From Candidatus Methylomirabilota bacterium (GTDB lineage: Bacteria; Methylomirabilota; Methylomirabilia; Methylomirabilales; 2-02-FULL-66-22): a DNA stretch of 19,173 bases. How positions within the stretch are numbered: the first letter of the stretch is position 1; the number at the start of each line of letters is the position of its first letter. The stretch covers positions 1 to 19,173 of the forward strand of contig JACQXP010000073.1 in assembly GCA_016208645.1 (NCBI GenBank), read 5' to 3'. The notes beneath the pieces are model-generated. The model made no database searches, was not told the origin of the DNA, and saw only the letters and a list, made by a program, of their open reading frames with translations. The translations under genes were made by a program, and so were the position numbers. This document shows, piece after piece, positions 17,085 through 19,173 of this stretch.

Positions 17085-17858
17085 TTATTCAGAGATCCGC
17101 TTCGCAAGAAGTTCCGCGTAATTCTTCATGGAGTGTGCTGCGAATTGAGCAAGGCCGCCAAACTTCGCTGGGGCCCGCATGTGATCCAGGAGGCTCACAC
17201 GCCAAGGGGGTTCACCTTCCCAGAGCGCGCCGGACGTATCAAAGTACCTAACCTCTCCCACATGCTCTCGAAAGAGGATTGGTGCATCAGACACTGCATC
17301 TGTGTGGTTGACGAACCGAAACAATCGGTTCGAAAACCGCTTCTCAAATGTCGTGCAAAATCCTCCCGTCCCTACAGGTGGCTGACCAAACGTGTATAAC
17401 CCGGCGATCGCGAGATCATGCTCGACAAGCAACTTAGCCGCGGTTAGTACGGCCAGCGCGCCACCCAGACTGTGGCCAGTTACCCAGATGACCTGATCCT
17501 CGTCACAGAATTCCAAGATCCTTTGAGGAAGGTCCGGCCAGAACAACTCAGTGGCCTGCATGAAGCCTCGGTGGACAAATCCTAGAGGCGATCGCTTGAA
17601 AAGGATGTTGAGGTTGGGCCGCCAGTCTGCCCGTTCATCTGTGCCCCGGAAAGCGATCAAGACCATGTCAGCATTTCCCAGGACGATGCCGGAATGCTGA
17701 TCACGGGTGAAGGCCTCGAACTTCTCGAAGCCCCATTCGGTCGCGGCTCGGTTCCCAACGGCCGCATCCTCGTATGCGAGCAGTGAGGCCCGTGCGCAGC
17801 CGAAAGCGTTGACGAGGTTGAATTCGTATTGTCTTGCCTTGAACGTGAAATCCCCCAT
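17085..17858 (-). CDS. Class 3 (fungal-type) lipase-like alpha/beta hydrolase
   Basis: 257 residues matching the lipase class 3 fold (PF01764 type). The nucleophile elbow is VTGHSLGGALA with Ser130. The oxyanion-side segment is MVLIAFRGTDERADW (65-79), which is characteristic of the family. The acid is Asp187 in FVNHTDAV, and the general base is His242 in FAAHSMKNY near the C-terminus, so the catalytic triad is complete. No signal peptide is visible, so the enzyme would be cytoplasmic or exported by an unknown route. It would hydrolyse acylglycerol or similar esters. Base composition is clearly lower in GC than the glycan operon (31 of 60 at 17281-17340), suggesting recent transfer. ATG 17858 starts MGDFTFKARQYEFN. 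Confidence 0.88.
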   Translation of the reverse strand: MGDFTFKARQYEFNLVNAFGCARASLLAYEDAAVGNRAATEWGFEKFEAFTRDQHSGIVLGNADMVLIAFRGTDERADWRPNLNILFKRSPLGFVHRGFMQATELFWPDLPQRILEFCDEDQVIWVTGHSLGGALAVLTAAKLLVEHDLAIAGLYTFGQPPVGTGGFCTTFEKRFSNRLFRFVNHTDAVSDAPILFREHVGEVRYFDTSGALWEGEPPWRVSLLDHMRAPAKFGGLAQFAAHSMKNYAELLAKRISE

Positions 17859-17884
17859 TGCTCCATCAGCCTCGTTATCGCGCT

Positions 17885-17943
17885 ACCGAATAGAGCTAAC
17901 CGGTTGCCGATCCGGCGCGTTCGGGTTGATCGCTTGGTTCGGT
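17885..17943 (-). other. 59-base imperfect palindrome between two acquired-looking genes
   Basis: The ends ACCGAA (17885-17890) and TTCGGT (17938-17943) are complementary. Read on the minus strand, further short paired segments (AGC with GCT, AACC with GGTT, CGA with TCG) lie inside, separated by small unpaired stretches, three bases on each side after the outer stem. The length and two-box layout resemble an integron attC site, but the expected GTT cleavage triplet reads ATT. It could also be an ordinary intercistronic hairpin. Confidence 0.35.
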
Positions 17944-17951
17944 GCCCAATG

Positions 17952-18227
17952 TTACCGGTACATGGATGCATACAATGCCACTGAGCCGCTGAGTGCCGCG
18001 GCAAACGCTAACGCCGGATCCCATCGGCGATGAAAAACACCCCAGATCCATAACATTCCCGCGGACGCGCCAACCGCGAAACTCAAATAAATGACTGCAA
18101 CATAGAACGGGGCCGCAGCAAACGCACCCCAGCGGTTTGTCTGTTGGACATATACGTTCAGGGCCAACCATCCAATTGAGGGGAGCCAAGCAATCCACAG
18201 CAGGAATCGACGCAAACGCTCTTTCAT
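17952..18227 (-). CDS. Small membrane protein, function unknown
   Basis: 91 residues with a basic start (MKERLRRFLLWIAW) and three predicted membrane helices: about 8-26 (FLLWIAWLPSIGWLALNVY), about 36-60 (AAAPFYVAVIYLSFAVGASAGMLWI) and about 70-90 (PALAFAAALSGSVALYASMYR). I recognise no family. The positive-inside pattern puts the N-terminus in the cytoplasm. It is cooriented with the lipase gene and 93 bases upstream of it, so the two may form one transcription unit. GC content is lower than in the main operon. The ATG at 18227 has only a weak GAGAG upstream, but no better start exists. Confidence 0.65.
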   Translation of the reverse strand: MKERLRRFLLWIAWLPSIGWLALNVYVQQTNRWGAFAAAPFYVAVIYLSFAVGASAGMLWIWGVFHRRWDPALAFAAALSGSVALYASMYR

Positions 18228-18296
18228 GAAATTCTCTCGAACCGTGTCATGCAGGAACTAGAAAGCACCTGACGCCCAAACTCAGCCCTGGATAGT

Positions 18297-18346
18297 GTGG
18301 ATAGGAGACGTGGATAGGGGACGTTGGTGCTGCGTGGATAGGGGAC
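18297..18346 (+). repeat. Three copies of a 13-bp direct repeat, GTGGATAGG[A/G]GAC
   Basis: The copies begin at 18297, 18310 and 18334. The first two are head to tail and the third follows after 11 bases; a partial copy (TGGATAGT) precedes them. The first copy differs at one base. They lie between the small membrane gene and the transposase remnant. Confidence 0.85.
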
Positions 18347-18650
18347 CCGGCCGTTTCTTCGGTGTCAAGGTAAATTCCTCCTCTCGATGCCGATTACTGA
18401 ACGCATCTCGAACCTGCCGTGTGCTGTCATCCCCCGAGGCCGCTCCGTGATGATCTCTCGCGCCCCATCGTAGTGGTGCCATCCGGTCGCCTCGCTGCCC
18501 GAGGGACCCACCCGGCCTAGTCCGGGCTCTCGAGAGTGGGAGCGGCGCGCCAGTGTCCCGCCGCGGTCCCCGGTTGGGGCCGCCACGTTGTGGTGTCGCG
18601 CTGCCTACTCCCTGGGGAAGACGATGTTTTCCAGTCCGGCGCGCCGCCGC
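18347..18650. other. Gene-free stretch beside the IS110 transposase
   Basis: No frame here looks coding on either strand; the short open frames lack known motifs. It contains a short GC hairpin (CCCGG 18511-18515 with CCGGG 18522-18526) without a T-tract. Part of it should be the noncoding end of the IS110-type element, but the element boundary cannot be fixed from this window. Confidence 0.4.
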
Positions 18651-19173
18651 TCAGCGCGGTTGCCGCCGAAGCCCACCCGTCCGCAGCGGGTCGTATGGGG
18701 TCCCGCTCCGCCAGACCCCCCACACGACCCGGAGCACCTTCGCCGCCAGCTCGACGATCGCCTTGAACCCGGCATAGCGATCGCCCTGCCGCTTGGCCTT
18801 GAAGGCGGCGAGCCGGGCCCGCCCGGCCGTGGTCCGCGCCATCCCCATCGCCGCGTGGTACAGCGCCCAGCGCAGGAGCCCGCGGCCGCACTTCGAGATC
18901 CGCGCCTGCCCGGCGAACTGCCCGGACTGGACCCGGACGATGTCGAACCCCGCGAGCTTCCGGAGCTGGCTGAACTTCGTATACCACGCGATGTCGCCGA
19001 TCTCGGCCAGGAGGATCGCGCCCACGGTGGGCCCGATGCCCGGGATCGTCCGGAGGAGCGTGTAGGCCGGGAGGCGCTCGGCGAGGGGCGTGAGCGCCTG
19101 CTCAATCGCCGCGATCCGGGCCTGGACCGCGGTGACCTGGGCGCCGAGATCGGCGCAGGCCGTGGCCAGGCCG
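18651..19173 (-). CDS. IS110-family transposase, C-terminal part (runs off the window)
   Basis: The frame is open from the right edge to a TGA at 18653-18651, showing 173 residues. A helical segment (QVTAVQARIAAIEQALTPLA) leads into the IS116/IS110/IS902 C-terminal domain (PF02371 type): RTIPGIGPTVGAILLAEIGD, a helix-hairpin-helix-like element, followed by FSQLRKLAGFDIVRVQSGQF and ISKCGRGLLRWALYHAAMGM. This domain carries the catalytic Ser region of IS110 recombinases; the N-terminal DEDD RuvC-like domain lies beyond the window. A GTG at 19025 is an internal codon and not the start. IS110 elements move through a bridge RNA encoded in a noncoding end. Whether the copy is intact cannot be judged here. 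Confidence 0.9.
   Translation of the reverse strand, partial: GLATACADLGAQVTAVQARIAAIEQALTPLAERLPAYTLLRTIPGIGPTVGAILLAEIGDIAWYTKFSQLRKLAGFDIVRVQSGQFAGQARISKCGRGLLRWALYHAAMGMARTTAGRARLAAFKAKRQGDRYAGFKAIVELAAKVLRVVWGVWRSGTPYDPLRTGGLRRQPR

Noticed and set aside
18517..19105. Alternative minus-strand frames in the transposase region
   Set aside because: They are Arg/Ser/Pro-rich shadows; only the frame ending at 18651 gives IS110 motifs.

Overview
The window comes from a GC-rich bacterium. A 60-base sample at 3241-3300 has 44 G+C. Genes are tightly packed and most plus-strand neighbours overlap by 1-17 bases. Nothing here fixes the phylum; the gene mix and base composition would suit an uncultured soil or groundwater lineage (Rokubacteria/NC10, Acidobacteria or Deltaproteobacteria type), but that is a guess.

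Region 1 (1-11155, plus strand) is one long translationally coupled surface-glycan operon. It holds the 3' end of a probable membrane-anchored glycosyltransferase, a GT2 glycosyltransferase, two GT4 glycosyltransferases, a glutamine-dependent asparagine-synthase-type amidotransferase, a GT4 enzyme fused to a zinc-ribbon methyltransferase, another GT4, a membrane protein with a PHP-like domain, and a WbqC-family protein. Region 2 (11347-14745) continues the theme with a PIG-L/LmbE deacetylase, a DegT-type PLP aminotransferase and a WecA/MraY-type polyprenyl-phosphate sugar-1-phosphate transferase that would start the lipid-linked glycan. Together these could prime a sugar on undecaprenyl phosphate, extend it with several glycosyltransferases, and decorate it by amination, deacetylation, amidation and methylation. 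No flippase, polymerase or export gene lies in the window.

The most unusual part is 11124-12531. Two small repeat-bounded cassettes sit at gene junctions on either side of the deacetylase gene. Each has inverted arrays of degenerate 8-bp tandem repeats at its ends and one small orphan gene inside. The first holds a GxxExxY (PD-(D/E)XK-like) gene reduced by an internal deletion to its first about 40 codons and its last about 11. The second holds an intact four-helix-bundle (23S-rRNA-intervening-sequence/Avd-like) protein. The repeat sequences differ, but the layout is the same. The arrays have been absorbed into host genes: one encodes the tail of the WbqC protein, and another supplies the only apparent start codons of the aminotransferase.

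Region 3 (14753-16838, minus strand) converges on the operon. It carries an unrecognised 370-residue protein and a two-domain methylmalonyl-CoA-epimerase-like protein. Region 4 (about 17040-18350) has visibly lower GC (31 of 60 at 17281-17340) and carries a class-3 lipase and a small membrane protein separated by a 59-base imperfect palindrome, so it looks acquired. The right edge holds a 13-bp direct-repeat cluster, a stretch without genes, and the C-terminal part of an IS110-family transposase that runs out of the window.
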